Shown: in pieces, positions 30,782-40,185 of the stretch
How the letters are laid out: every line of letters begins with the position of its first letter
Position numbering within the stretch: position 1 is the first letter of the stretch
Assembly: GCF_001025175.1 (NCBI RefSeq)
Contig: NZ_AP012324.1
Location: forward strand, 434,001-498,000
DNA: 64,000 bases
Direction of reading: 5' to 3'
DNA from: Bifidobacterium breve DSM 20213 = JCM 1192
GTDB taxonomy: Bacteria; Actinomycetota; Actinomycetes; Actinomycetales; Bifidobacteriaceae
The notes under the pieces: model-generated
The model's database searches: none
Told to the model about the DNA's origin: nothing
Seen by the model: only the letters and a program-made list of their open reading frames with translations
Made by a program: the position numbers and the translations under genes

Positions 30782-32107
30782 ATGACAGCACCACACACGG
30801 CAGCAAGCGCCACTGCGGCAGACATTGAGCAGGAAACGTCGGAAATCGAGAAGGAACGCCGAATCGCCAGCGATGAGGCGAACAACAAGGAAAATCCTCA
30901 TGGCCATGCGCTCGCTAGCATTTTGGGGCCCGCGTTCGTGGCCGCTGTGGCTTATGTGGATCCAGGCAACGTGGCCGCCAACATCACGTCCGGCGCACGC
31001 TACGGCTACCTGCTGGTATGGGTGCTGGTGCTCGCCAACGCTATGAGCGTGCTCATCCAATACCAGTCCGCCAAGCTCGGTATTGTGACCAATAAATCCC
31101 TGCCCGAGTTGCTGGGCGAACGTATGAGCGACGCCGGCCGGTTCATGTTCTTCATGCAGGCCGAGGTCATCGCCATCGCCACCGATTTGGCGGAGGTGAT
31201 TGGCGGCGCCATCGCGCTGAATCTGCTTTTCGGTCTGCCGATGTTCCTCGGCGGCCTGGTCATCGGTGCGGTCTCCACTGTGATGTTGTGGTTCCAAGGC
31301 GGCAAATCGCAAACCACATTCGAGCGCATCATCATCGTGATGCTGCTGGTTATCACGTTCGGCTTTATCGCGGGTCTGTTCGTGGCCCCGCCGAATCCCG
31401 TCGAAGTGGCCAAGGGGCTGATTCCGCGCTTTAAGGGTACGGATTCGGTGTTGATGGCCGCTTCGATTCTGGGTGCTACGGTGATGCCGCATGCCATCTA
31501 CCTGCACTCCACGCTGGTGAACGACCATTACGCGGGCGGCGAGAAGCCATCGGTCGAGCGTCAGCTCAAAGGCTCGAAGATTGATGTGGCTTGGGCGTTG
31601 TTGCTGGCCGGCACGGTGAATCTGGCCATGCTGGTGCTTGCCGCCAACTCCCTGCATGGCATGTCAGGCACGGATTCCATCGATGGCGCTCAGCGGGCGA
31701 TTGCGCAGGTGCTCGGCCCGGTGATTGGCATGATTTTCTCCATCGGCCTGCTGGCTTCGTCGTTAAGCTCCACGTCGGTCGGCACCTATGCCGGATCGGA
31801 GATCATGCACGGCCTGTTGCACGTCAACGCCCCGATGTGGGCCTGCCGTGTGGTCACGCTGGTGCCGGCTCTGATTGTGTTGTGGTTCGCCAAGGACCCT
31901 ACGGAGGCACTGGTGATTGGTCAGGTGGTGCTTTCCATCGGCATTCCGTTTGCCGTGATCCCGCTCATGCGCTATACGCACAGCAAGGAACTCATGGGCA
32001 AATGGGCTGATGGCACGATTAAGCACATCATCTTCCTGATTGTGGTGGCGCTGATTGTGACCCTCAACGTGCTGCTCATCGTCCTGACATTGATGGGACG
32101 GGCGTAA
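30782..32107 (+). CDS. mntH: Nramp-family divalent metal (Mn2+/H+) transporter
   Basis: The inner-membrane protein of about 441 residues has 11 predicted helices and the Nramp metal site motifs: DPGNVA in helix 1 (in AVAYVDPGNVAANI) and MPHAIYLHS in helix 6. It imports manganese, and perhaps iron, with protons. I prefer ATG at 30782 because GGGGAAG precedes it; an upstream ATG at 30758 lies only 11 bases after the -10 box. The N-terminal tail is acidic. It is monocistronic, and the inverted repeat further upstream is a candidate metal-response site. Confidence 0.93.
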   Translation: MTAPHTAASATAADIEQETSEIEKERRIASDEANNKENPHGHALASILGPAFVAAVAYVDPGNVAANITSGARYGYLLVWVLVLANAMSVLIQYQSAKLGIVTNKSLPELLGERMSDAGRFMFFMQAEVIAIATDLAEVIGGAIALNLLFGLPMFLGGLVIGAVSTVMLWFQGGKSQTTFERIIIVMLLVITFGFIAGLFVAPPNPVEVAKGLIPRFKGTDSVLMAASILGATVMPHAIYLHSTLVNDHYAGGEKPSVERQLKGSKIDVAWALLLAGTVNLAMLVLAANSLHGMSGTDSIDGAQRAIAQVLGPVIGMIFSIGLLASSLSSTSVGTYAGSEIMHGLLHVNAPMWACRVVTLVPALIVLWFAKDPTEALVIGQVVLSIGIPFAVIPLMRYTHSKELMGKWADGTIKHIIFLIVVALIVTLNVLLIVLTLMGRA

Positions 32108-32121
32108 GAAGCTGATGAGCT

Positions 32122-32143
32122 GGCTCCCGCCAGCGGGAGCGAG
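32122..32143. repeat. Half copy of the dispersed palindromic repeat
   Basis: GGCTCCCGCCAGCGGGAGC forms a hairpin between the convergent mntH and efflux genes and may stop transcription from both. Confidence 0.65.
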
Positions 32144-32147
32144 CAGC

Positions 32148-33746
32148 TTACCGAGCCATACGCCGTGCGCGGCGTTCGCGCAGCGCACGCAAGGAAATAA
32201 TGTCACGCGTACGTCCGGCACCGTCGCCCTTGACGCCGAAAAGCACCATAAGCACCATCGCGAAGCACAGCAGTGCAGAGAAGCGCAGCGCCCACTGGAT
32301 GCCGAAGATGGAAGCCGCAACGGCCGAGGCTCCCGCTTGATGCCTCCATGCGGCAAACGTCTCCATAAGAATCACCAACACAGGTGCACCCACGGCACCT
32401 GCGATCTGCCGCGCGGTGTTCGTGACCGACGATCCTGCAGACACCTCATCCGGTCCGTTCAAGCAGTTCAGCGACCATGTGGTAATCGGCATAAGCAGGA
32501 ATCCCATGCCGATCTGACGCGTGAACTGGCAAATCGACACCCACCAAATCCATGTATCCATAGACACCAAAGACATGCCGAGCGTACCGACGGTCTGCAC
32601 AATCGAGCCGCACAGCGCCACTGGTCGCGCGCCAAAACGGTCCATCGCCCGCCCGCCGAAGAACTGGGAAACGCACTGGCCGAGGGCACCCGGCAGCATA
32701 ATCAGGCCGCTCATGGTGGCCGAATAGCCACGGTCGGTCTGGATATACAGCGGCATGATGACCAGAATCGAGCTGAACGCAAAGAACGCCAGAGATGCCG
32801 TGATGGTGCCGACGGTAAAGGACCGATTCTTCAGCACTTCAAGATCCAGCAGCGGAGGCTGGGGGAGTGCGGTCGGCTCCGCGGCCGACTGCGCCGCCTT
32901 GGCTTCGCGATACCGCCGACCGTGACGCAGGTTGCGCATCACAAACCACACGATGCCGACCAGTCCCACAACCATCGGTCCCCACGTGACCGGTGCCGCA
33001 AATCCATAGGTCTCCGAATTGGTGAAGCCGAACATCAGCCCGCCAAAACCGATTACGGACAGGCTTACCGAGAAGAAATCCGCGCGGGCCGACGGGTCAT
33101 GCGAGCCGAAATTATGTAGTCCGAACATGGCCGCCACGAGCGAGATTACGCCGATCACGGTCATAGTCAGAAAGATGGAACGCCAGCCGTTCGCATCGGT
33201 TTGCCAGCCGCCCAGCGTGGGGCCGATGGCCGGCGCCACACTCATGGCCATGCCCACCGTGCCCATCGCGAATCCGCGGCGAGACAGAGGATAAATGGAA
33301 AACACGGTGATTTGCAGCACTGGCCACATCACGCCCGTGCCCGCGGCCTCAAGCACGCGCCCGAGCAGCACCCAGATGAAGCTCGGCCCGACCCAGGCCA
33401 TCAGCGATCCGACCGTGAACACCGCCATTGAGCAAATCACGATCTGGCGGGTGGAGAAGCGCCGGGTCAGAAACGCGGTCAACGGCACCATCACGCCCAT
33501 GACCAGCTGGAACACGGAGGTGAGCCACTGCCCGGTGGTTACGGAGATGTGGAATTCGGAAACGATGATCGGCAGCGCCGAGCTCAGTTGCAGCTGCGTG
33601 AAATTACCGACAAAGGTAATAAAGGTCAGGATTGCGATGGAAATAAATGCCGCGCGGCTCAGTTTACCGTCCACGTATGATTCCTCACGGCTCAGTACCC
33701 GCTGCAATTCGCCGCGACGATTCTTGATTCCCTGAGCTCCAGTCAC
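32148..33746 (-). CDS. DHA2-type MFS multidrug efflux transporter
   Basis: The 532-residue membrane protein has 14 predicted helices, as in EmrB/QacA. Signature phrases include QWLTSVFQLVMGVMVPLTAF (motif near helix 2), GRVLEAAGTGVMWPVLQ, and APAIGPTLGG in helix 5 (antiporter motif C-like). The start is GTG at 33746 with a weak upstream GGGG; no better codon is near. It probably exports toxic compounds with proton exchange. A palindrome at 33811-33831 may be its operator. Confidence 0.87.
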   Translation of the reverse strand: MTGAQGIKNRRGELQRVLSREESYVDGKLSRAAFISIAILTFITFVGNFTQLQLSSALPIIVSEFHISVTTGQWLTSVFQLVMGVMVPLTAFLTRRFSTRQIVICSMAVFTVGSLMAWVGPSFIWVLLGRVLEAAGTGVMWPVLQITVFSIYPLSRRGFAMGTVGMAMSVAPAIGPTLGGWQTDANGWRSIFLTMTVIGVISLVAAMFGLHNFGSHDPSARADFFSVSLSVIGFGGLMFGFTNSETYGFAAPVTWGPMVVGLVGIVWFVMRNLRHGRRYREAKAAQSAAEPTALPQPPLLDLEVLKNRSFTVGTITASLAFFAFSSILVIMPLYIQTDRGYSATMSGLIMLPGALGQCVSQFFGGRAMDRFGARPVALCGSIVQTVGTLGMSLVSMDTWIWWVSICQFTRQIGMGFLLMPITTWSLNCLNGPDEVSAGSSVTNTARQIAGAVGAPVLVILMETFAAWRHQAGASAVAASIFGIQWALRFSALLCFAMVLMVLFGVKGDGAGRTRDIISLRALRERRARRMAR

Positions 33747-33810
33747 GCACTACCCCACTTCTGTTGCCCGGCCTGTTGCCTTGGCGGTGTCGGTGGCGTA
33801 TCTGTTCAGT

Positions 33811-33831
33811 GATATATGCGCCTCGCATATC
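33811..33831. promoter_or_regulatory. Palindrome upstream of the efflux gene
   Basis: GATATATGCG-CCT-CGCATATC lies 65 bases upstream of the efflux start. It is the only ordered element I see in 33747-34047. An operator role is inference. Confidence 0.4.
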
Positions 33832-34047
33832 AATGCGTATTCGGTGTATTCGGCGACCGTCGTCTTCGCGTGCTTGGCCGAGCAGCCTCTCAAAGCACCC
33901 CAATACGCTATACCCAGGGGTGGTCCAGTCGGTTCGGAATATGTGCAGAAGCGGGGGCGAACACGCTTTGTGCACAAGACCGGGGCATAATAGGCGGTTG
34001 GGTATTGCAAGAGGTTACAAGTCAATAAGATCAGTTTGGGAGTTAGT

Positions 34048-35889
34048 ATGAGCGTTCATAGGGCAAGTCACGCAACAAGTATTCCACGCAGAAGGCACCG
34101 CATCTGGCCGTGGGTGGTGTTGATCCTGGCGCTACTTGTGGTGCTGCTAGGCGTGAGCGGATTCTTCGGTTTGAAGCTGTATTCCGAAGCCAAGCAGGTA
34201 AAGGCGCATGAGGAACAGGCGATGCAGCTGCTGGGCGGTGTAACCGACCTCAGTAACCTCGACAACCTCGATACGGTGAGCCAGCAGATCAGCCAGGCAA
34301 AGACCGAGACCTCGGCTGCGAACGAGATTGCACACGGTACGCTGTGGAACATCGCTTCGAAGGCACCGGTGTACGGCGACGACATCACCACTGTGCAGGG
34401 CATGACTTCGGTGGTGGATTCGCTGGTCAGTGATTCGGTGCCGCAGTTCATGGACGTGCTTTCCACGCTGAAGAGCACACAGCTCAGCTCAGGCGACGGT
34501 CAGCTGAATCTGCGGCCGATTCTGGAAGCCCAGAAGAATATTGCCACCGCGAACCAGTCACTGCAGCAGCAGGTGCAGAAGTATCAGCAGCTGCCGAAGG
34601 CCCATATTGGCATGGTGAAGAACGCCTATGCCACCGGCAATACGCAGCTGACCAAGATGGCGGACAAAGTCAATCAGCTGTCCGGCACGTTCCAGATTCT
34701 ACCGGACTTCCTTGGCTCCGATCAGCCGCGCACGTATGCGTTGATGGCTATGACCACTTCGGAGGAGCGTTCGTCCGGTGGCCTGATTGGTTCTGTGGGT
34801 GTGGTAACTACCGACAACGGCAAGATCAACATTGGCGATTTCCGCTCGAATGGTGAGTATGTTAATTATGGTGCTGGTGATCCGACAGATGATGAACGTC
34901 GTATCTTCAACCAGTGGGGGCCACTGCAGATGTCATTCGACCTGCGAGACCTGGCCGTCTATCCTGATACCTCGCGCAGTGCCGAAGGCATGCGTGCCAT
35001 TTGGCAGCGCACACCGTGGGGGAGTGGTACCCAGCTGGATGGTGTGCTTATGGTCGATCCAGTGTTCCTGCAAGAGCTGGTGAAGATTAACGGCAACATC
35101 ACCCTTTCCGATGGTCGTGTGCTCACTGGAGATAACACCGCCAAGTTCTTGTTGAACAAGGTATATGTCGATTATCCAATCGCCGAGACCGACGCTTACT
35201 TCGCTCAGGTAGCTGAGCAGACTGTCGGCAGCATGTTCTCCAACTTGGATTTGACGAAGCTTACCAAGGTGGCACAGGCGATGGGCAGCATGTCCGAAGG
35301 CCGCCACTTCTCCATGTATGCCTTTGACGAAACGGTCGAGAAGTCCATCAGCGATGCAGGCTTCACCGCACAGACGCCAAACAGCGAGGAAAACCCGCAA
35401 GTGGGCGTATACGTCACCGAGCAAAACGCTTCAAAGATGGGCTGGTATATTCACCGCACCTCGAAGATCACTCGCTCTGACTGCAACAGCGACGGTTCCC
35501 AGACATATCATGTGGAATACACGATGACTAATACGTTGACTGCCGAAGAAATTGCTTCCCTGCCGGATTACATCATCGGTGTAAATCAGGCGAACCAGCC
35601 AAAGACTTACGGCATCGAAAAGACGCTGATTTATGCTCCGGCTGGTGGTAGTCTCACAAATCTAAACACATCCGGTGCCACGGTGACCGGCAGCCGACAG
35701 GAAACGATGAACGGCAAAACTGTATATGCGAGCATCGCCAAGATAGCTCCCGGCGAATCCGTCACCTATTCCTTCGACGTGACCACATCCACCAAGGCTG
35801 TCTCCGACCTCACCATTGACCAAACTCCAATGGGATGGACTGATCCCGGCGTCATCACCGACACCGCCGTCTGCTCCATCAACAAGTAA
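34048..35889 (+). CDS. DUF4012 protein of the EPS cluster
   Basis: The protein of about 613 residues has one membrane segment near the N-terminus (WPWVVLILALLVVLLGVSGFFG), a helical, glutamine-rich stretch (about 40-200), then the DUF4012 core (PRTYALMAMTTSEERSSGGL; GVLMVDPVFLQELVKINGNI). Most of it lies outside the cell. DUF4012 proteins recur beside actinobacterial polysaccharide genes; the LytR-CpsA-Psr-like placement suggests a role in polymer attachment or assembly, which is not shown. ATG at 34048 follows GGGAG. It converges with the priming transferase gene. Confidence 0.8.
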   Translation: MSVHRASHATSIPRRRHRIWPWVVLILALLVVLLGVSGFFGLKLYSEAKQVKAHEEQAMQLLGGVTDLSNLDNLDTVSQQISQAKTETSAANEIAHGTLWNIASKAPVYGDDITTVQGMTSVVDSLVSDSVPQFMDVLSTLKSTQLSSGDGQLNLRPILEAQKNIATANQSLQQQVQKYQQLPKAHIGMVKNAYATGNTQLTKMADKVNQLSGTFQILPDFLGSDQPRTYALMAMTTSEERSSGGLIGSVGVVTTDNGKINIGDFRSNGEYVNYGAGDPTDDERRIFNQWGPLQMSFDLRDLAVYPDTSRSAEGMRAIWQRTPWGSGTQLDGVLMVDPVFLQELVKINGNITLSDGRVLTGDNTAKFLLNKVYVDYPIAETDAYFAQVAEQTVGSMFSNLDLTKLTKVAQAMGSMSEGRHFSMYAFDETVEKSISDAGFTAQTPNSEENPQVGVYVTEQNASKMGWYIHRTSKITRSDCNSDGSQTYHVEYTMTNTLTAEEIASLPDYIIGVNQANQPKTYGIEKTLIYAPAGGSLTNLNTSGATVTGSRQETMNGKTVYASIAKIAPGESVTYSFDVTTSTKAVSDLTIDQTPMGWTDPGVITDTAVCSINK

Positions 35890-35894
35890 AGCGA

Positions 35895-35936
35895 GCCTCT
35901 GATGAGGGAGCTGTCAGCCGCAGACTGACTGAGGGA
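35895..35936. repeat. Dispersed palindromic repeat
   Basis: CTCTGATGAGGGAGCTGTCA then GCCGCAGACTGACTGAGGGA. A diverged copy just past the DUF4012 gene. Confidence 0.65.
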
Positions 35937-35950
35937 AAAGACCAGACTAA

Positions 35951-35979
35951 GAGGGCGTCAGCAAAAAGCTGACGCCCTC
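35951..35979. terminator. Strong bidirectional terminator
   Basis: GAGGGCGTCAGC-AAAAA-GCTGACGCCCTC is a perfect 12-bp stem between the DUF4012 gene and the converging priming transferase gene. Confidence 0.85.
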
Positions 35980-36007
35980 TCAACATTTCAACATTCCCAA
36001 AGAAAAC

Positions 36008-37759
36008 TCAGTACGATCCAGTCCCCTTAAACACTGCCACCACAGTCTTCAACAGAATCACGATGTCCCCCGTAATAGACCAGTCCTGAATATACGACAC
36101 ATCCGCATACTCCGACTGCTCCTGAGTCAAATCACTGCGTCCGGAAATCTGCCACGGTCCAGTAATACCAGGCTTAACCAGCAGTCGTGTGGAGTACAGC
36201 ATGTCATATCGCGCGACTTCTTCAGGCAGCGGCGGGCGAGGACCAACCAAGCTCATATCGCCCTTGAACATGTTAAAGAACTGCGGGAATTCGTCCAGCG
36301 ACGTCTTACGAATGAAATGACCAATCTTGGTCACGCGTGGATCGTCCTTAAGCTTGAAGATAAAACGATCCTCAATACCGCGTTCCTTAGCCAATTTCGC
36401 CTTGATTTCGTCGGCGTCAGTACGCATGGAACGGAACTTGTACATGGTGAACGGCTTGCCGTAGATGCCGATGCGCGTCTGCGAATAGAACACAGGGCCG
36501 CCGTCTTCCCGCTTGACCTTGTATGCCACCCATAGCATGATGGGCGAGCTCAAGATAATGGCGATACCGGAAAGCACGATATCGCACACACGCTTGAGGA
36601 TGCGGGTAACGGTTGAGTACTGCGTCAGTCGTGCAGTGACTACTGGCATCGTCGGATCGTTGCGGAAATGCAGGTCAGCGCCGCTCAAATCAGCCACAGA
36701 GGTAGTGAGGGCCAATTCAATGCCCATGGATTCCACGGCCAGGGACAATGTACGCATGGTCTCAGAATCACGGGTAAGTACATCAGCGACCAATACGGTA
36801 CGTGCCTTCATACGCTTCGCGGTTTGCGGCAAATGCGAGTTGAGTGGCAACACCTTCAGTCGTGCCTCAGCATCGTTGGCAGGAGTGAAGGGCACCGACA
36901 CCAAATGCTGCGCCGAATCCGGGTCATCCTCGTTCTTGACTGAAGCCACTGGGCACACCGCAATTGGCGCGTAGCCGAGGCCACGGCACTGGCGCAATTG
37001 TTCGACCGTCCGGTGGATACCTTCCGGAGACCCAATAACCACAGTCGGGTAGTTGAATTCGCCATTCATGCGGTTGCGGTGCAGCGCGCGGCGCATAATC
37101 CAACGCTCGATAATAACCAATACCAGTGAAACCAGCGGAATGAACACATTCAACGACCGGGGAAGATTGAGGTGGAACAGGTACCCCAACGTGCACAGCA
37201 TAATGAAATCGATGAACGCAGCGTTCAACAGCTTGGCGTACAGGGCATAGCCCTCACCCATGGTGTGCCGTTCATAGGAGCGTGCGGAATACAGACTGAT
37301 GAGCCACGATACGCAGGTCAACAGCAGGAAGCTAAAAACGCCGTATTCGCCGGGGCCAATGCTCTGCACATAGGTATAAGCGAAAGGTCGGAGCAGGAAC
37401 ACGATGTACGTGGACACAATGGTCATCAGCAGATCAAGCACGACCAAGGTCGTGTTATAGAGATATCGCCACTTCGGCACAGAATGGCCCATCAATGGAC
37501 GTATGTTCGTGGTGTCGTTATGTGTGGAGCTGCCGTCCGGTGTAGAGGAGAAGTAGGTGCCGTCAAAGAATGTCGGCGCAATGTCACATTCGGCAACGGG
37601 GGAGAACGAAGCCAAGGCCCGGCTCCCGCTCACCCGTACTTTGGGCATTGCCATGGTCGCGGTGCTTGTTGCCTGCGACTCTGCTGCTGTGCCTCTGTCC
37701 TTCGGCATGATACTGAATTCTTCCTCCATCGTTCCCCAAAAACCGCAAGGAACATTCAT
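36008..37759 (-). CDS. Undecaprenyl-phosphate sugar-1-phosphate transferase (EPS priming enzyme)
   Basis: The 583-residue protein starts polysaccharide synthesis by loading a sugar phosphate on undecaprenyl phosphate. It has four N-terminal membrane helices (about 85-210), a soluble middle, another helix, and the bacterial sugar-transferase domain with KVKREDGGPVFYSQTRIG, FKLKDDPRVTKIGHFIRKTS, LDEFPQFFNMFKGDMSLVGP RP-type motifs and the ending YIQDWSITGDIVILLKTVVA. It is of the WbaP/CpsD type. ATG at 37759 has AAAGGA close by; ATG at 37732 or 37708 are options. A G9 tract (minus strand) lies 40 bases upstream. Confidence 0.9.
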   Translation of the reverse strand: MNVPCGFWGTMEEEFSIMPKDRGTAAESQATSTATMAMPKVRVSGSRALASFSPVAECDIAPTFFDGTYFSSTPDGSSTHNDTTNIRPLMGHSVPKWRYLYNTTLVVLDLLMTIVSTYIVFLLRPFAYTYVQSIGPGEYGVFSFLLLTCVSWLISLYSARSYERHTMGEGYALYAKLLNAAFIDFIMLCTLGYLFHLNLPRSLNVFIPLVSLVLVIIERWIMRRALHRNRMNGEFNYPTVVIGSPEGIHRTVEQLRQCRGLGYAPIAVCPVASVKNEDDPDSAQHLVSVPFTPANDAEARLKVLPLNSHLPQTAKRMKARTVLVADVLTRDSETMRTLSLAVESMGIELALTTSVADLSGADLHFRNDPTMPVVTARLTQYSTVTRILKRVCDIVLSGIAIILSSPIMLWVAYKVKREDGGPVFYSQTRIGIYGKPFTMYKFRSMRTDADEIKAKLAKERGIEDRFIFKLKDDPRVTKIGHFIRKTSLDEFPQFFNMFKGDMSLVGPRPPLPEEVARYDMLYSTRLLVKPGITGPWQISGRSDLTQEQSEYADVSYIQDWSITGDIVILLKTVVAVFKGTGSY

Positions 37760-37798
37760 TCCTTTCTCTTACTCTCGCCCACCCTAGCACGAATGCCA

Positions 37799-37807
37799 CC
37801 CCCCCCC
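37799..37807. repeat. Homopolymer tract, nine C (nine G in transcription sense)
   Basis: Nine consecutive C on the plus strand lie 40-48 bases upstream of the priming transferase start. On the minus strand TGCTATAG, an extended -10-like element, directly precedes the G run, which would put it at the transcription start. Confidence 0.6.
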
Positions 37808-37980
37808 TATAGCAAAATCCGCCCAAAAAGTGAATCCCTTGTAATATTCATGTGAAGATGAAGTGGTGGTGGGCGGACGCGGATTGGCCGCAGTCCGACG
37901 TATCGGACTAGAATGGGACGCTAGTGGTTTGTACGCAGGTTCGCAAGGTAGCGTTGTAAGTATGAAGAAGGACTGAGCCC

Positions 37981-38586
37981 ATGCACATTATGTTCGTCTG
38001 CACCGGCAATATTTGTCGTTCTCCTATGGGTGAGCTATTGCTCACTCGCTACCTCTCTGGCACCACGGTGCAGGTTTCCAGCGCGGGTACGCATGGTTTG
38101 CCCATGCATCAGATTGATCCCAACAGCGCCCTGCTTATGGAAAGCGTAGGAATCGAACCGAGTGGGTTCCGTTCTCGACGCCTGACGCAGCCGATGGCAA
38201 AGTCCGCTGATCTGATCCTGTGCTTTGAAAAGGATCAGCGTAAAGACATTGTCACGTTGGCTCCCACTGCTGTGAAATACACGTTCCTGCTGGACGACTT
38301 TGCGAACATGTGTGAGTACTGCGCGCGCAATGGACTGGTCAAGGGCTTGACCATTCAGGAACGCTTGCAGTCAGTGATCAACTCCTCGTCCATTATTCGG
38401 CCTATGCTTCCCGAGCCTGAGGATATTGAAGATCCGCACGGCAAGGAATACGCAAAGTTCCGTACCGCAGCAGAGCAGACGAACAAGGCGCTGCGCACCA
38501 TCCTGACCAGCATGCGCAAGCACTACCGCGTTGAGGAAGCTCCGGTGCGCCCTCAAATCACGCGGCAGTATGCTTACACGGTCTGA
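37981..38586 (+). CDS. Low-molecular-weight protein tyrosine phosphatase of the EPS cluster
   Basis: The 201-residue cytosolic phosphatase has the P-loop CTGNICRS near the N-terminus (nucleophile C7, arginine R13) and a DP motif late in the chain (EDIEDPHGKEY) carrying the general acid. Family members remove phosphate from a bacterial tyrosine kinase or from the priming transferase to tune chain synthesis; no kinase gene is in view. It is divergent from the priming transferase gene. ATG 37981 follows AAGGA. At 201 residues it is longer than the usual 150-160, with a basic C-terminal tail. Confidence 0.9.
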   Translation: MHIMFVCTGNICRSPMGELLLTRYLSGTTVQVSSAGTHGLPMHQIDPNSALLMESVGIEPSGFRSRRLTQPMAKSADLILCFEKDQRKDIVTLAPTAVKYTFLLDDFANMCEYCARNGLVKGLTIQERLQSVINSSSIIRPMLPEPEDIEDPHGKEYAKFRTAAEQTNKALRTILTSMRKHYRVEEAPVRPQITRQYAYTV

Positions 38587-38701
38587 CATCAAGCTGACGT
38601 AAGACGTAAGTATTCACGTCATTCTCACGCCGGTTTCATCTCCCGATACGATTTGTCCGTTACAGTGGCATGCTGTTGGGTGATGACAGTGGGAGTAATG
38701 A

Positions 38702-40075
38702 GTGACTGATTCTAATATTGCCGGCATCGCCGAGGCGGATTTCGGGAAAGCCGGCGTCTCGTTTGATAATGATCGACCGATATTGGTCGATTCCTCAGAT
38801 TTTTTGTTCTATGCGGCGCTCGCCATGCTGCCGATTGACGGCACAGTAGCAGGCCCATACATGCCGTTTTGGACACCGCTTTCTCCGTGGTTGTTTATGG
38901 CATATGCGGTAGCGAACTGGCGTTTGCTGCCGCAGGTTTGGCACCGTTTCCGCGCATTCTTCCTGTTTCCGGTGCTGTTAATCGCGCTGTCTGCAGTGGA
39001 TTGGTGTCTGGTAGCATTCCATCGGCTTCCGGCGCTGGTGTCGCTGGCCGGCGTGGCTGGGGCTCTCGCCTGCCTGTGTGCGTTGGACATGGCATTACGT
39101 ATCAAGCGCTTGTCTTGGCGGCGCATGTTGGATCTGCTGATTCTCGTATATTGGTTCGCCTTCGCAGTCGGCGTGGTGCAGCGGTTGTCAATCATGTTTG
39201 ATTGGACTTCCGTAAAGAACTTCTTCATTCATCTGATGAGCCGCCAGTACATCAGCAGCACTTCGCATTGGGGCGGTGGCCGCCCGCAGTTTCTGTTCGC
39301 AGAACCGAGCTATATAGGTATGCACCTGTTCGGTGTGCTGCTGCCGCTGATTTGGCTGGTGCGTGGTCGTGACCACAAGCGTGCAAACCAACTGCGCGTC
39401 CTTATCATGGTATTCGCTGCAGGCTCGGTGCTCATGGGTGCAGGCGTGCGCATCATTCTTGACTCGATTATCGCGTTGGTGTTTGTGATTATCGAGATGA
39501 ACAGTTGGCACACGTGGCGCGGCCGGCTTGTGGCGTTCGGGGAACTGGTGGTCACGGTCGGTCTCGGCGCATGCAGCGTGGCAGTGAACCATCGGTTGAG
39601 CTCCATAGCCGAGCTTGGCTTTGACGGTGACGGTTCGTTCTATGCCCGTTTATGGCAGTCACTGGGACCAGGTGCGGGTGCATTGAAGCATCCAAAGCAG
39701 TTGTTGCTCGGCTATGGCGCAGGCAATCTATCCGATGCCACCCATCAGGGTGCCGATGCCGCAGTGCGGTCTCTGGAACGTCTGGGCCTGAACGCTTCGG
39801 CACCGAAGGGCTGGTACGCACAAGTGACACCAGCAAACATGTTCACGATGAGCGCCTACACCAGCTTTTTCGTGGAGTTCGGCCTGATTGCTTCTGTAAT
39901 TCTCGTGGTACTAGTGCTGTGGTGGATTAGCCATAACCATGCCTGGAACAAGACCACTGTCTGCTGGCTGCTGTTGACCATATACCTGTATGTGCAGTTC
40001 GAAGGATATGCCTTTTATGCCCTTCCACTACTCCTATGGGCAGTGGCTGCCGTGCCAAGGCTTAAATCAAAATGA
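38702..40075 (+). CDS. Multi-pass membrane protein, O-antigen polymerase/ligase-like (Wzy/WaaL candidate)
   Basis: The 457-residue protein has about 10-11 hydrophobic segments and a large outer loop (about 290-380) with GHGxx-like GYGAGNLSDATHQGAD, as expected for the O-antigen polymerase/ligase superfamily. The start is GTG at 38702 after GGGAG. GC content is close to the host average, unlike the second polymerase candidate at 43763, so this one may be the conserved core gene. It would join repeat units outside the cell. Confidence 0.7.
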   Translation: MTDSNIAGIAEADFGKAGVSFDNDRPILVDSSDFLFYAALAMLPIDGTVAGPYMPFWTPLSPWLFMAYAVANWRLLPQVWHRFRAFFLFPVLLIALSAVDWCLVAFHRLPALVSLAGVAGALACLCALDMALRIKRLSWRRMLDLLILVYWFAFAVGVVQRLSIMFDWTSVKNFFIHLMSRQYISSTSHWGGGRPQFLFAEPSYIGMHLFGVLLPLIWLVRGRDHKRANQLRVLIMVFAAGSVLMGAGVRIILDSIIALVFVIIEMNSWHTWRGRLVAFGELVVTVGLGACSVAVNHRLSSIAELGFDGDGSFYARLWQSLGPGAGALKHPKQLLLGYGAGNLSDATHQGADAAVRSLERLGLNASAPKGWYAQVTPANMFTMSAYTSFFVEFGLIASVILVVLVLWWISHNHAWNKTTVCWLLLTIYLYVQFEGYAFYALPLLLWAVAAVPRLKSK

Positions 40076-40185
40076 GAATTCTGATGACTCATATATTTGG
40101 AGTATTCCGATCATGGTGATTGTGCATTGGCTTATTTCGGCGGTTTACTCGAAGTTATTCTTGCTCGTGTGAAGAATAGCCTCAT

